Shown: positions 37,643 through 46,660, numbered from the stretch's first letter. The stretch: 64,000 nt of DNA from Pseudovibrio exalbescens DSM 16456 (GCF_000422785.1 NZ_AUGS01000014.1:1-64000); one strand, 5' to 3'. Numbers and translations are program-made. Notes: a model not told the origin generated them from the letters alone.

Positions 37643-38895
37643 GAGCACCTCTTATTGTCTGAAAAGAAGCGAATTAACCGGCCACGCCTTCTGTTTGCCG
37701 CGTGCAAGAACGCCATAATGCGCGGTCGTTGCAGAGCCGCACGCTTGCCGCCTTGGATCAGGTGGTGGAGCTTCTTCAGCGCTTTGCCACGGAAGGTTAG
37801 AGGAACCATGCTGTCTTTCAAAATGGTGTGATCTCGGGCCCATTCGCGCTTGTAGGGTTCATCTCCGCGCATCAGGTCATAACTTGTCATGCCAGCGCGC
37901 GTGGCTAGTTCCATGGTTTGAACAAGAAGAAGCTGCCCGGGGGAGTGTTCGGAATGAGCCTCTTTATCATAGGCATTTATAAGCACGGAAAAGTCTCTGT
38001 TCTGGGTGAGGCACAGAAATCCCGCTATCATCTGGTCCGCAACGAACAGACCATAGAGGCGTACGGATGAGCAGCTTTCTGGCTTGCCGACCACCGTCTC
38101 CAACTGGCGTGTCAAAATGGTTTTCTCACCCCTTGTCGTGCGAAAGGGATTTCTGCTGCCGCGCTCATCAAGTTGAGTGGTCTTCCATGTCAACATGAGG
38201 TCGAGGGCCTTCAGCCGATCGTCAGTTCGCCGAAGCCCTTTGAAGCGAACAGTCCCATGGGTTTTCAGTTTCCGCAGCTTTTGGCTAAGGCGCCTCCGGG
38301 TATTCTTGCCTCGCAGTGACGCGTAGAAGTGCTGCCATGGCCCTGCTAGTGAAACATGGTGGGCAATGCCCGTATCCTGATAACAGCCAGTTTGTGCAAA
38401 TGGATTCTGACTACCCCGGACAAGGGCTGGCTGGCTGCGTAGTAATAAGGCATGAACGCCCCCTACATGCTGAGAAGTCCGGCGCAAGATTTCCGAGCAA
38501 GCCTCTGGTGACAACTTTTTCTGAAGATGCGCCGCTAGGAGAGGGACGCAGTAGTCATTCACATCATCGCCCTGCCAGGCCAGCACACTGTGCCCAGCAA
38601 ACTTCCGTTTGTAGAGCGGTAGTAGCCCCACCAGGTCGGGGCCCTCATGGAGAAAAACAAACAAGCTGCATGCGTTTCGGGATGTACCGCCCGTGTGAAA
38701 CCAAGCATCCTTCCAGCGTGTATCTTGAAACGGGCAAGTTTGGGACCGTGCCTGCATGGCTTGCCAGTCGCTGCGCACATCTGCCCAGTTTTGACGGATA
38801 GACACATTGAGGTTTTCTACGGTTCCCAGGGAAACCGCAATCTGGTGTGTTCCAGTCTGTGGTGAGGCAATACAGCCTTCATCCAGCGTCATCAT
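37639..38895 (-). CDS. GNAT-family acyltransferase (CelD/BioF2-like)
   Basis: A 418-residue protein of the Acetyltransf_6 (CelD/BcsL, PF13480-like) type, found in polysaccharide clusters. The recognisable region is WQHFYASLRGKNTRRRLSQ-KLRKL in the middle, then a long acceptor lobe ending SPGQLLLVQTMELATRAGMTSYDLMRGDEPYKREWA, the classic C-terminal signature. The first about 40 residues are poorly defined. ATG 38895 is my choice, with 38892 and TTG 38934 possible. It is the first gene of the five-gene operon and probably transfers an acyl group to a sugar or carrier-linked intermediate. Confidence 0.8.
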   Translation of the reverse strand: MMTLDEGCIASPQTGTHQIAVSLGTVENLNVSIRQNWADVRSDWQAMQARSQTCPFQDTRWKDAWFHTGGTSRNACSLFVFLHEGPDLVGLLPLYKRKFAGHSVLAWQGDDVNDYCVPLLAAHLQKKLSPEACSEILRRTSQHVGGVHALLLRSQPALVRGSQNPFAQTGCYQDTGIAHHVSLAGPWQHFYASLRGKNTRRRLSQKLRKLKTHGTVRFKGLRRTDDRLKALDLMLTWKTTQLDERGSRNPFRTTRGEKTILTRQLETVVGKPESCSSVRLYGLFVADQMIAGFLCLTQNRDFSVLINAYDKEAHSEHSPGQLLLVQTMELATRAGMTSYDLMRGDEPYKREWARDHTILKDSMVPLTFRGKALKKLHHLIQGGKRAALQRPRIMAFLHAANRRRGRLIRFFSDNKRCS

Positions 38896-39124
38896 TCGCA
38901 CGGACAATCCCGATACCAGTGTGTTTCTATTCAACTCGATAGTTATGCGGCTGATAAAATTACTGATGAATTTATTAGGTGGCTGTATCCCTAGGTTTTT
39001 TCGTCAGTTCGATAGCCTGGTTAACAAAGGCTTTCCATGTGCAGACAGCACCGGCTATTTGGGCGGGCCCGTGCCGGGAACGTGCGCATGGTTGAGATGA
39101 GGGCAAGTCTCATCAACAGGGGAA

Positions 39125-39958
39125 TTAAAGCATTTCAAGCGATTGGGGCTGCGTGGGCGCGGGAAACAGTTCATTCAGTCGGGCGAGCACGTCGTCGCCA
39201 AGAGGATACTCCAGCGCGGCGATGTTTTCGCGCAAGCGGCTTACGTGACTGGTCTTTGGGATCGCAAGCCTGTTGGACTGGCGCAGCACCCAAGCCAAAC
39301 CAAGTTGGGCCGGGGTCATGCCAACCGCGTTTGCAACATCGCAGAAACGACTGTCACGGAGGAGGCGCCCCTGTTCTATCGGTGAGTAGGCCATGACCGG
39401 CGTTTTCTTTTCTTCCATTAGAGGAAGCAAGTCGAACTCCGGTCCGCGGCGCGTCAAATTATACAGTATCTGGTTGGTGGCGCAGGCACTGCCGCCATCG
39501 CAAGCCCAGACCTCTTCCATATCCATGGGATCAAAATTGCTTACCCCCCAGTCGCGAATAAACTCTCGCTCTTGCAACCACTGGAAGGCATCGATGGTTT
39601 CCTGCAGCGGCACGCTTCCGGGCCAGTGCAGCAGATAAAGGTCCATGTGGTCAGTGCCGAGGCGGCGCAAGGATCGCTCGCACGCAGCAAGTACGCCATC
39701 GAAGGAGGCATTGAATGGATAAACCTTGGAAACAAGAAAGGCTCTGTCGCGCTGTCCTTTGATGGCTTCGCCCACCAGTTCTTCAGAGCGGCCGTCGCCG
39801 TACATTTCGGCTGTGTCGATCACCTCAAGACCATGCTCAAGCCCTTCCTGGAGGACTGCAATCTCGTCGCTGCGATCAGCCCGTCCTTCTCCGATCATCC
39901 ATGTACCCATCCCCAAGACAGGAACGGAGCGTTGGGAGCCAAACTTGATCGTGCGCAT
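39125..39958 (-). CDS. Aldo/keto reductase
   Basis: A 277-residue NADPH-dependent oxidoreductase with the (beta/alpha)8 plan. The catalytic tetrad is visible: D and Y in VIDTAEMYGDG, K in FLVSKVYPFNA and H in YLLHWPGS. The cofactor segment near the end is RLAIPKTSHVSRLREN. It reduces aldehydes or ketones, and the substrate is unclear. The start at 39958 was chosen because GGA lies 6 bases upstream; earlier in-frame ATGs would add non-family sequence. It is divergent from the Crp/Fnr gene across about 200 bp. Confidence 0.9.
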   Translation of the reverse strand: MRTIKFGSQRSVPVLGMGTWMIGEGRADRSDEIAVLQEGLEHGLEVIDTAEMYGDGRSEELVGEAIKGQRDRAFLVSKVYPFNASFDGVLAACERSLRRLGTDHMDLYLLHWPGSVPLQETIDAFQWLQEREFIRDWGVSNFDPMDMEEVWACDGGSACATNQILYNLTRRGPEFDLLPLMEEKKTPVMAYSPIEQGRLLRDSRFCDVANAVGMTPAQLGLAWVLRQSNRLAIPKTSHVSRLRENIAALEYPLGDDVLARLNELFPAPTQPQSLEML

Positions 39959-40159
39959 GTCTTGTCCTTTCATGAGGGCTTGCGACCTTTGTGGGGTAAC
40001 GTGTTGCAGAACTGGCAGCCAATCCGGAAAAAAACGCAGATTTGTTTTTCCGAACTGGTTTGACAAAAGGGTGAGAGCGGGTTTGCGGTGTTCTTGCTTT
40101 TTCCTTTTCAAGATCTCCAGTTGGGGCTAGCCTTGCCACCCTTGGGAGGGATCATCGAA

Positions 40160-40834
40160 ATGACAGCTGAAACAATGAACTGGATTGACCGCTTCGAAGG
40201 GCTTTCAAAACTGGAGGCCCCGATAAGGGATATTCTTACCAATCGCAGCACCGTTGTTTCGGTGCCCAAGGATACGATCATTTTTGGGCCGGGCAAGGCA
40301 CCTGATCATCTTCTTCTTCTGCTGCAGGGTGTTGTCAGAGTGCAGCAACTTTCTGAGAACGGCCGGGAAATTGTATTGTACCGGGTACATGCGGGCGAAA
40401 GCTGCGTGCTGACAACGGCCTGTTTGCTTGCCTATGAAGACTACTCTGCGGAAGGAATTGCGGAAACGGATGTTCAGGCGGCAGCCATACCTCGTGCCGT
40501 GTTTGATGATCTGATTGCCCAATCCGAAACCTTCAGGCGCTTTGTGTTTTCGGCCTACTCGCGTCGGATCACCGATCTGTTCATGGTGATTGAAGAAATC
40601 GCTTTTCAGCGGGTCGACATTCGCCTTGCTCACAAGCTGCTGCAACTGGCCGGAACTGGTGGCGCGATCAGCGCGACCCATCAACAAATGGCGGCCGAAC
40701 TCGGTACTGCAAGGGAAGTCGTTTCACGCCAGCTCCGTGAGTTTCAACGCCGAGACTGGATAACCCAATCTCGCGGAGCAATAGAGATCATCGATCGCGC
40801 GGCACTTGAGAAGTTGGCCGCGACCGAGTCATGA
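40160..40834 (+). CDS. Crp/Fnr-family regulator with two cysteines in the sensor domain
   Basis: A 224-residue regulator with an N-terminal cyclic-nucleotide-like beta-roll and a C-terminal winged HTH (ATHQQMAAELGTAREVVSRQLREFQRRDW). The N-terminal cysteine cluster of FNR (4Fe-4S) is absent. Instead the beta-roll contains C82 and C88 in GESCVLTTACLL. It precedes a sulfide-oxidation gene set on the same strand. Control of those genes, possibly through thiol chemistry at C82/C88, is inferred from position. Start 40160 is supported by GGGAGGG upstream. Confidence 0.86.
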   Translation: MTAETMNWIDRFEGLSKLEAPIRDILTNRSTVVSVPKDTIIFGPGKAPDHLLLLLQGVVRVQQLSENGREIVLYRVHAGESCVLTTACLLAYEDYSAEGIAETDVQAAAIPRAVFDDLIAQSETFRRFVFSAYSRRITDLFMVIEEIAFQRVDIRLAHKLLQLAGTGGAISATHQQMAAELGTAREVVSRQLREFQRRDWITQSRGAIEIIDRAALEKLAATES

Positions 40835-40972
40835 GGCGATAGGTCAAGTTCAAAGACCTGTTCTCGTTAATTCCTGCCAAAATCCATCATAATTCGATGT
40901 TTGGTGACTTCGTCACTGAAGCGATCTTCCCAAAGGGCTATCGGTATCAAACCGTATTTGGAGGATTGCCAG

Positions 40973-41185
40973 ATGACTACGAATGTTGGAACCATTGATC
41001 GACTCGTTCGCGCCCTGATTGGTATTGTGCTGATCGTGGCGCCGTTCACCAGTGCACTCGCCCTGTTTGCCGAGCCTTTGTATCGCTACGGTTCGGTTGC
41101 GCTTGGCTGCATCATGCTTGTGGTGGCAGCAACGCGCTTCTGTCCGCTTTATGCCCTGTTCGGGTTCAAAACCTGCCGGACCTGA
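40973..41185 (+). CDS. DUF2892 small membrane protein
   Basis: A 70-residue protein with two hydrophobic helices (GTIDRLVRALIGIVLIVAPF and YGSVALGCIMLVVAATRFCPLY), ending LFGFKTCRT. This is the YgaP transmembrane-domain family, often fused to or next to rhodanese and sulfur-handling genes. The cysteines in RFCPLY and KTCRT are conserved in the family as I remember it and may carry sulfane sulfur. It sits 42 bp before the persulfide dioxygenase gene. A ribosome-binding site TTGGAGG precedes the ATG. Confidence 0.85.
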   Translation: MTTNVGTIDRLVRALIGIVLIVAPFTSALALFAEPLYRYGSVALGCIMLVVAATRFCPLYALFGFKTCRT

Positions 41186-41227
41186 TCAAGCTTACCCGCT
41201 AGCCCACGAGAACCACGGGAGGGACTC

Positions 41228-42112
41228 ATGACTACCTATCCTGTCGACATGACTGTAAAGCCGCAGGTGAAGGCGTTTTTCGACTCTGCAACCAACACCA
41301 TCAGCTATGTGGTCAAGGACCCAGAGTCCCGCGCCTGTGCTGTGGTGGACTCGGTGATGGACATTGACTATGCCGCTGGTCGCATTTCCTACGAAAGCGC
41401 GGATGCGATCATCGCCCATATTCAGGAAAATGATCTGAAGCTGGAGTGGCTGATCGAAACCCACGTCCACGCCGATCACTTGTCGGGTGCGCCGTATATT
41501 CAAGAGAAACTGGGTGGCAAGATCGGCATTGGTGAGAAGATCAAGGTCGTTCAGGACACCTTTGGCAAGGTGTTCAATGAAGGCACCGAGTTTCAGCGCG
41601 ACGGCAGCCAGTTCGATCAGCTGTTTACCGATGGAGACACCTACACCATTGGCGGCATGACTGCGTTCGCCATGCACACCCCGGGCCACACCCCTGCATG
41701 TATGGTTCATGTCATTGGTGATGCAGCGTTTGTTGGCGATACCCTGTTCATGCCGGATGGTGGATCGGCCCGCGCCGACTTCCCCGGTGGGGATGCGGGT
41801 GAGCTTTACGACTCCATTCAGAAAGTCTTGGCGCTGCCCGATGCCATGCGCCTGTTCATGTGCCACGACTACGGGCCCAACGGCCGTGAGATCCAATGGG
41901 AAACCACCGTTGGCGATGAAAAGGAACATAACATCCACGTCGGTGGAGGGCGTTCTCGTGAAGATTTCATCAAGTTCCGAACCGAGCGTGATGCGCAGCT
42001 GAGCATGCCAAAGCTGATCATTCCTTCCCTTCAGGTGAACATGCGAGCCGGAGACGTTCCCAAGGACAAAGACGGCAACCCGATGTTGAAGGTGCCGATC
42101 AACAAACTGTAG
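41228..42112 (+). CDS. Persulfide dioxygenase-type metallo-beta-lactamase protein
   Basis: A 294-residue metallo-beta-lactamase fold protein of the ETHE1/Blh group. The metal site is H79-x-H81-x-D83-H84 (THVHADHLSG). Further ligands are in HTPGHTPACMVHVIGDAAFVGDTLF and FMCHDYGP, as in non-haem iron persulfide dioxygenases. It should oxidise glutathione persulfide to sulfite. It lies between DUF2892 and the DUF442-SQR fusion, so product and substrate flow from SQR to this enzyme is expected. The ATG follows GGGAGGGACTC. Confidence 0.9.
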   Translation: MTTYPVDMTVKPQVKAFFDSATNTISYVVKDPESRACAVVDSVMDIDYAAGRISYESADAIIAHIQENDLKLEWLIETHVHADHLSGAPYIQEKLGGKIGIGEKIKVVQDTFGKVFNEGTEFQRDGSQFDQLFTDGDTYTIGGMTAFAMHTPGHTPACMVHVIGDAAFVGDTLFMPDGGSARADFPGGDAGELYDSIQKVLALPDAMRLFMCHDYGPNGREIQWETTVGDEKEHNIHVGGGRSREDFIKFRTERDAQLSMPKLIIPSLQVNMRAGDVPKDKDGNPMLKVPINKL

Positions 42113-42152
42113 GCCACACGCCAAAACAGAAAAATGAGGGGGAGGAGACCAC

Positions 42153-43841
42153 ATGGAAATCAAGAGCATCTCGGCCAAGCTGTCTGTCAGCGGCCAGATT
42201 TCACCCGATGATGTGCAACAGATTGCCGACATGGGCTTCCGCAGCCTGATTTGCAATCGGCCGGATGGGGAAGGTTCTGATCAGCCTGGGTTTGACGAAA
42301 TTGCAGCGGCGGCAAAGCAGTTTGGGCTTGAAGTGCGATACCAGCCGGTGGTTTCCGGAAAGGTACGGGACGAAGATGCGAGCGAGTTCGGCAAGATCAT
42401 GCAGGAGGTGCCAAAACCGGCCTTTGCATACTGCCGAACCGGCACGCGCTGCGCCACCTTGTGGTCTCTTAGCCAAGCTGAAAAGCTGAGTGTTGCCGAT
42501 ATTTTGGCGGCAACAAAAGCGGCTGGTTATGACATGGCGGGTGTTGTCCGGCGCATTGCCAATGGCGGTAAAACGCCAACGGATCGGCCGGATGCCTCTT
42601 ATGATGTTGTGATCATCGGCGGTGGTGCGGCCGGCATCGCCGTTGCGGCCAGCCTGAAATCCCGTCAGTCTGATCTTGAGATTGCCGTGATTGATCCGGC
42701 AGACATTCACTATTACCAACCGGGTTGGACAATGGTGGGTGGCGGCATCTTCAAGCCGGCGCAAACCGCAAAGACCATGGGATCGTTGATCCCCAAGGGA
42801 GTTCATTGGCTCAAATCAGCTGTCGCGGCGTTCGAGCCGCAAGATAATGCCGTTATTCTGGACGGCTGCCGCGTTGTCAAATACGACCGTCTGGTTGTGT
42901 GTCCGGGACTGAAGCTGGACTGGCACAAGGTGGAAGGGCTGGTTGAAACGCTTGGCAAGTACGGCGTCACCTCCAACTATCGCTATGACCTTGCGCCCTA
43001 CACATGGCAGTTGGTGCAAGGCCTGAAGAAGGGAAGGGCGATCTTCACACAGCCCCCCATGCCCATCAAATGCGCCGGGGCTCCTCAAAAAGCCATGTAC
43101 CTATCTGCGGACCATTGGCGGCGTGAAGGCGTATTGCAGGACATCGACATTCATTTCTGCAATGCGGGAGGTGTTCTGTTCGGTGTCAAGGACTACGTTC
43201 CTGCTCTCGAAAAGTACATCGACCTGTACGGTGCCAATCTGGATTTCTTCCATAATCTGGTTGCCATCGACGGGCCTGCCAAAAAGGCGTGGTTTGACGT
43301 CAAGAAGCCGGACCAACCGGAAGAACGCGTCGAGATGTCATTTGACATGATTCACGTTTGTCCTCCGCAAACTGCGCCTGATTTCATTCGCGTTTCTCCT
43401 CTGGCAGATGCCGCCGGATGGGTCGATGTGGATCAGGCTACCCTGCGCCACAAGACCTACGAGAATATCTGGTCACTGGGAGATGTCATGAATGCTCCCA
43501 ATGCCAAGACAGCGGCTGCTGCCCGCAAACAGGCACCGGTCGTTGCCGAGAACATCATCGCCGATATCAAAGGCCAATCGCCCGTTGCTCAATATGATGG
43601 CTATGGCTCATGCCCTCTCACGGTTGAGCGAGGAAAGATTGTTCTGGCCGAATTCGGTTATGGCGGTACGCTGCTCCCCAGCTTTCCCTCATGGCTGGTG
43701 AACGGCAAGAAACCCACCCGCCTTGCGTGGCTTTTGAAAGAGCAGATCCTGCCGCCGATCTACTGGAAAGCCATGCTGCGCGGCAAGGAATGGCTGGCGA
43801 AACCGGAGAAGGTGAGCGCTTCTCCTGCGTCCAACCAATAA
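42153..43841 (+). CDS. Fusion of DUF442 phosphatase-like/sulfurtransferase domain and type II sulfide:quinone oxidoreductase
   Basis: A 562-residue two-part protein. Residues 1-110 are DUF442 (TIGR01244-like), with C94 in the CRTGTR loop, likely a persulfide carrier. Residues 150-562 are a flavin disulfide reductase-type SQR: FAD motif IIGGGAAGIAVA near 155, HYYQPGWTMVGGG, C307 in MPIKCAGAPQKAM, and a later Cys in GSCPLTVERGKIVLAEF, both hallmarks of human SQOR-like (type II) enzymes. It should oxidise sulfide at the membrane and pass electrons to quinone. The upstream dioxygenase gene is 40 bp away, so they are cotranscribed. Confidence 0.92.
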   Translation: MEIKSISAKLSVSGQISPDDVQQIADMGFRSLICNRPDGEGSDQPGFDEIAAAAKQFGLEVRYQPVVSGKVRDEDASEFGKIMQEVPKPAFAYCRTGTRCATLWSLSQAEKLSVADILAATKAAGYDMAGVVRRIANGGKTPTDRPDASYDVVIIGGGAAGIAVAASLKSRQSDLEIAVIDPADIHYYQPGWTMVGGGIFKPAQTAKTMGSLIPKGVHWLKSAVAAFEPQDNAVILDGCRVVKYDRLVVCPGLKLDWHKVEGLVETLGKYGVTSNYRYDLAPYTWQLVQGLKKGRAIFTQPPMPIKCAGAPQKAMYLSADHWRREGVLQDIDIHFCNAGGVLFGVKDYVPALEKYIDLYGANLDFFHNLVAIDGPAKKAWFDVKKPDQPEERVEMSFDMIHVCPPQTAPDFIRVSPLADAAGWVDVDQATLRHKTYENIWSLGDVMNAPNAKTAAAARKQAPVVAENIIADIKGQSPVAQYDGYGSCPLTVERGKIVLAEFGYGGTLLPSFPSWLVNGKKPTRLAWLLKEQILPPIYWKAMLRGKEWLAKPEKVSASPASNQ

Positions 43842-43930
43842 CCCATGCCTTGGGTTCTACCTGATGGGAGACTGGCAGGCACGACAGCGCCTGCCAGCCT
43901 TCTTCGCTTCATGCACATAAAGGCTCCGCA

Positions 43931-45682
43931 ATGATTTCCTCCATGCTGCGTCGCTACATTCCTGTTTTCGATTGGGGCAGGACCTACAACAAGCACCAGT
44001 TTTCCAATGACATGATCGCCGCGATCATCGTCACCATCATGCTGATACCCCAGTCCCTGGCCTATGCCCTGTTGGCCGGGTTGCCGCCAGAGATGGGGCT
44101 ATACGCTTCTATTCTGCCCATCGTGCTTTACGCGATCTTTGGCACCAGTCGTGCGCTTGCAGTTGGACCGGTGGCGGTGGTCTCGTTGATGACCGCAGCC
44201 GCCATTGGACAAGTCGCGGAGGCAGGCAGCATGGGCTATGCCATGGCCGCGTTGACATTGGCCATGCTGTCCGGTGCCATGTTGTTGATGATGGGCGTTT
44301 TTAAACTCGGTTTTCTGGCTAACTTCCTGTCCCATCCTGTCATCGCCGGATTTATTACTGCCTCGGGGGTGCTGATTGCAGCCAGCCAGCTCAAGCACAT
44401 TCTCGGCGTGGACGCGCATGGCCACACCCTTTGGGAGATAGTTGTTTCGTTGGTCCGGCATTTGCCGGAAACCAATCCTGTCACGCTTGTTATTGGTGTC
44501 GCCGCGACCCTCTTTTTGTTCTGGGTTCGCAAGGGTTTGAAACCATTGCTGAAGCGCCTTGGGCTTGGCCCGCGTCCGGCAGACGTCATAACCAAGGCGG
44601 GTCCTGTTGCTGCCGTTGTTGCAACAACGGTCGTGGTTTGGGCACTGGGTTTGGATCAGCAACAGGTGGCAATTGTGGGCGAAGTGCCCCAGAGCTTGCC
44701 GCCGCTGACATTACCGTCGTTTTCGCTTGATCTGATGACGACATTGGCTGTTCCTGCCCTTCTGGTCTCCATTATTGGTTTTGTGGAGTCGGTGTCCGTG
44801 GCGCAAACCTTGGCAGCGAAAAAACGGCAACGCATCGATCCGGACCAGGAGCTGATCGGTTTGGGGGCTGCAAACCTTGGTGCCGCGTTTACAGGCGGAT
44901 ATCCTGTTACCGGCGGGTTTGCGCGTTCTGTGGTGAATTTTGATGCTGGCGCAGAAACACCTGCTGCAGGGGCATTCACGGCCGTGGGTCTGGCGATTGC
45001 GGCTGTTGCCTTGACGCCATTGATTTTCTACCTGCCCAAGGCAACGCTGGCTGCAACGATCATCGTTGCGGTGCTTTCACTGGTAGACTTCAGCATTCTC
45101 ACCCGTACATGGGGGTATTCCCGCAAGGACTTCACGGCAGTTGCAGCGACCATCATCCTGACACTAGGGTTCGGTGTCGAAGTCGGGGTTTCCGCTGGGG
45201 TTGCTCTGTCTGTGCTGCTGTTTTTGTTCAAGACCTCCAGGCCGCATATCGCCGAGGTGGGGCTTGTGCCGGGAACCGAGCACTTCCGCAATATCAATCG
45301 GCACAAGGTGCTCACAAATCCTGCGTTGTTGACCATTCGCATTGATGAAAGCCTGTATTTTGCCAATGCGCGGTTCCTCGAAGACTATGTATACGATCGG
45401 GTTGTGGGGGACGATGCGCTTAAACACGTCGTGTTCATGTGTTCTGCTGTGAACGAGGTGGACATGAGCGCTCTTGAATCCTTGGAGGCAATCAACCATC
45501 GCCTCTCGGACATGGGTTTGAAATTGCATCTTTCTGAGGTCAAGGGGCCGGTGATGGATCGTTTGAAACGCTCACATTTTCTGGAGGAGTTGAGCGGAGA
45601 GGTGTTTCTGAGCCAATATCACGCGCAGGCCAAACTGGCTCCGGTTGAGGACGCGCCGCAACCCATAAGCTCAGCAATATGA
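43931..45682 (+). CDS. SulP-family inorganic anion transporter with STAS domain
   Basis: A 583-residue transporter. The membrane domain begins at about residue 25 and contains the SulP signature PQSLAYALLAGLPPEMGLYASILP. Another family stretch is GAANLGAAFTGGYPVTGGFARSVVNFDAGAETP. The C-terminal STAS domain covers about residues 445-555 (LLTIRIDESLYFANARFLEDYV). Members carry sulfate or other anions such as bicarbonate. As the last gene of the sulfide module it may export sulfite or sulfate, but bicarbonate or uptake cannot be excluded. It starts 89 bp after the SQR fusion. Confidence 0.88.
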   Translation: MISSMLRRYIPVFDWGRTYNKHQFSNDMIAAIIVTIMLIPQSLAYALLAGLPPEMGLYASILPIVLYAIFGTSRALAVGPVAVVSLMTAAAIGQVAEAGSMGYAMAALTLAMLSGAMLLMMGVFKLGFLANFLSHPVIAGFITASGVLIAASQLKHILGVDAHGHTLWEIVVSLVRHLPETNPVTLVIGVAATLFLFWVRKGLKPLLKRLGLGPRPADVITKAGPVAAVVATTVVVWALGLDQQQVAIVGEVPQSLPPLTLPSFSLDLMTTLAVPALLVSIIGFVESVSVAQTLAAKKRQRIDPDQELIGLGAANLGAAFTGGYPVTGGFARSVVNFDAGAETPAAGAFTAVGLAIAAVALTPLIFYLPKATLAATIIVAVLSLVDFSILTRTWGYSRKDFTAVAATIILTLGFGVEVGVSAGVALSVLLFLFKTSRPHIAEVGLVPGTEHFRNINRHKVLTNPALLTIRIDESLYFANARFLEDYVYDRVVGDDALKHVVFMCSAVNEVDMSALESLEAINHRLSDMGLKLHLSEVKGPVMDRLKRSHFLEELSGEVFLSQYHAQAKLAPVEDAPQPISSAI

Positions 45683-45691
45683 GGAAAAAAC

Positions 45692-45734
45692 TTCAGTGCA
45701 TGGGTGTAGGTGGGGGATGCGTCCATGCACTGAA
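45692..45734. terminator. Hairpin after the sulfide gene set
   Basis: Perfect 12-bp arms TTCAGTGCATGG (45692-45703) and CCATGCACTGAA (45723-45734) with a 19-base loop, starting 10 bases past the SulP stop. No T-run follows, so it may be a factor-assisted terminator or an mRNA 3' stabiliser. Confidence 0.55.
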
Positions 45735-45838
45735 TGACCTAGCCTGAGGTCAATCACGTCTTATCCGCCGATTTGTCAGGTTGGGGTGCGTCCCATGCGC
45801 TTGGCTGAGCGGAAATTCCTCGAAACTGTGAGAGACCT

Positions 45839-46660
45839 ATGCGTATTTTTATCTCCGCCGATATCGAAGGCGTTGCGGGTGTAACAGAAGCGTTGCAGGG
45901 TCAACGCGGGAATCCCGAATATGAGGTGGCGCGACGCCTGATGACACAGGAAACGAACGCAGCCATTCGCGGCGCGTTTGCCGGTGGGGCGACCGAGGTG
46001 ATCGTGGCGGACTCACACGGCCCGTTGCGCAACATGATCGCAGAGGATTTGGATCCGCGCGCCCGTATCGTCTCGGGTCGGCCTAGACCTCATTCCATGG
46101 GGCAGGGGCTAACTGCCGAGTGCGATGGGGCTGTTTTCATTGGTTACCATGCTTCCGCTGATCACCAGGGCGTTCTGGCTCATACAATCAATGGCATGGC
46201 GTTTCGGCGCATCGAGATTGGCGGTGTTCAGGTAGGCGAACCGACGTTGTTTGGCGGGTTTGCAGCCGAACTTGGGGTGCCCCTACTGGCCGTGAGTGGT
46301 GACGATCAACTGGCCAGCGAAATCGCGGTACAATTTCCCTCAACACGGCGGATTGTCGTCAAGCAGGCTCTGGGTGTGCACACGGCAAACAGCCTGTCGC
46401 CTCAATCAGCCCGTGAGTTGATCGAAGCGGAAGTGACAGAGGCAGTTGCTGCGGCCAAATCAGCCCCAGTGGAATTTCCATGCAAGGCGCCGCTGGAGGT
46501 GGTCGTTGATTTCAACAAGCAGGCCTTCTCGGATGCTGCTGTCATGGTGCCCACGGTAGAAAGATCCAGTGCGCATACCGTTCGGTTCCTGGCTGCCAGT
46601 CATGAAGAACTCATTGGCACCTTGACGATCTTGTCGATGATTTCTTCTTCACTCGCGTGA
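45839..46660 (+). CDS. M55-family D-aminopeptidase (DppA-like)
   Basis: A 273-residue zinc peptidase of the DppA type, which releases D-amino acids (for example from peptidoglycan fragments). Metal ligands match the Bacillus enzyme by position: D8 and E10 (ADIEG), H60 (ADSHG), H104 (GYHAS), and a glutamate near 134 (QVGEP); H115 fits the proposed nucleophile. The enzyme forms decamers in the known family. It stands alone, between the SulP hairpin and a terminator, with no dipeptide transporter beside it. Confidence 0.9.
   Translation: MRIFISADIEGVAGVTEALQGQRGNPEYEVARRLMTQETNAAIRGAFAGGATEVIVADSHGPLRNMIAEDLDPRARIVSGRPRPHSMGQGLTAECDGAVFIGYHASADHQGVLAHTINGMAFRRIEIGGVQVGEPTLFGGFAAELGVPLLAVSGDDQLASEIAVQFPSTRRIVVKQALGVHTANSLSPQSARELIEAEVTEAVAAAKSAPVEFPCKAPLEVVVDFNKQAFSDAAVMVPTVERSSAHTVRFLAASHEELIGTLTILSMISSSLA

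Noticed and set aside
41192-42256. Open frame of 354 codons on the minus strand, opposite the persulfide dioxygenase
   Set aside because: Antisense to a gene with an intact metal site; its translation has no coherent domain.
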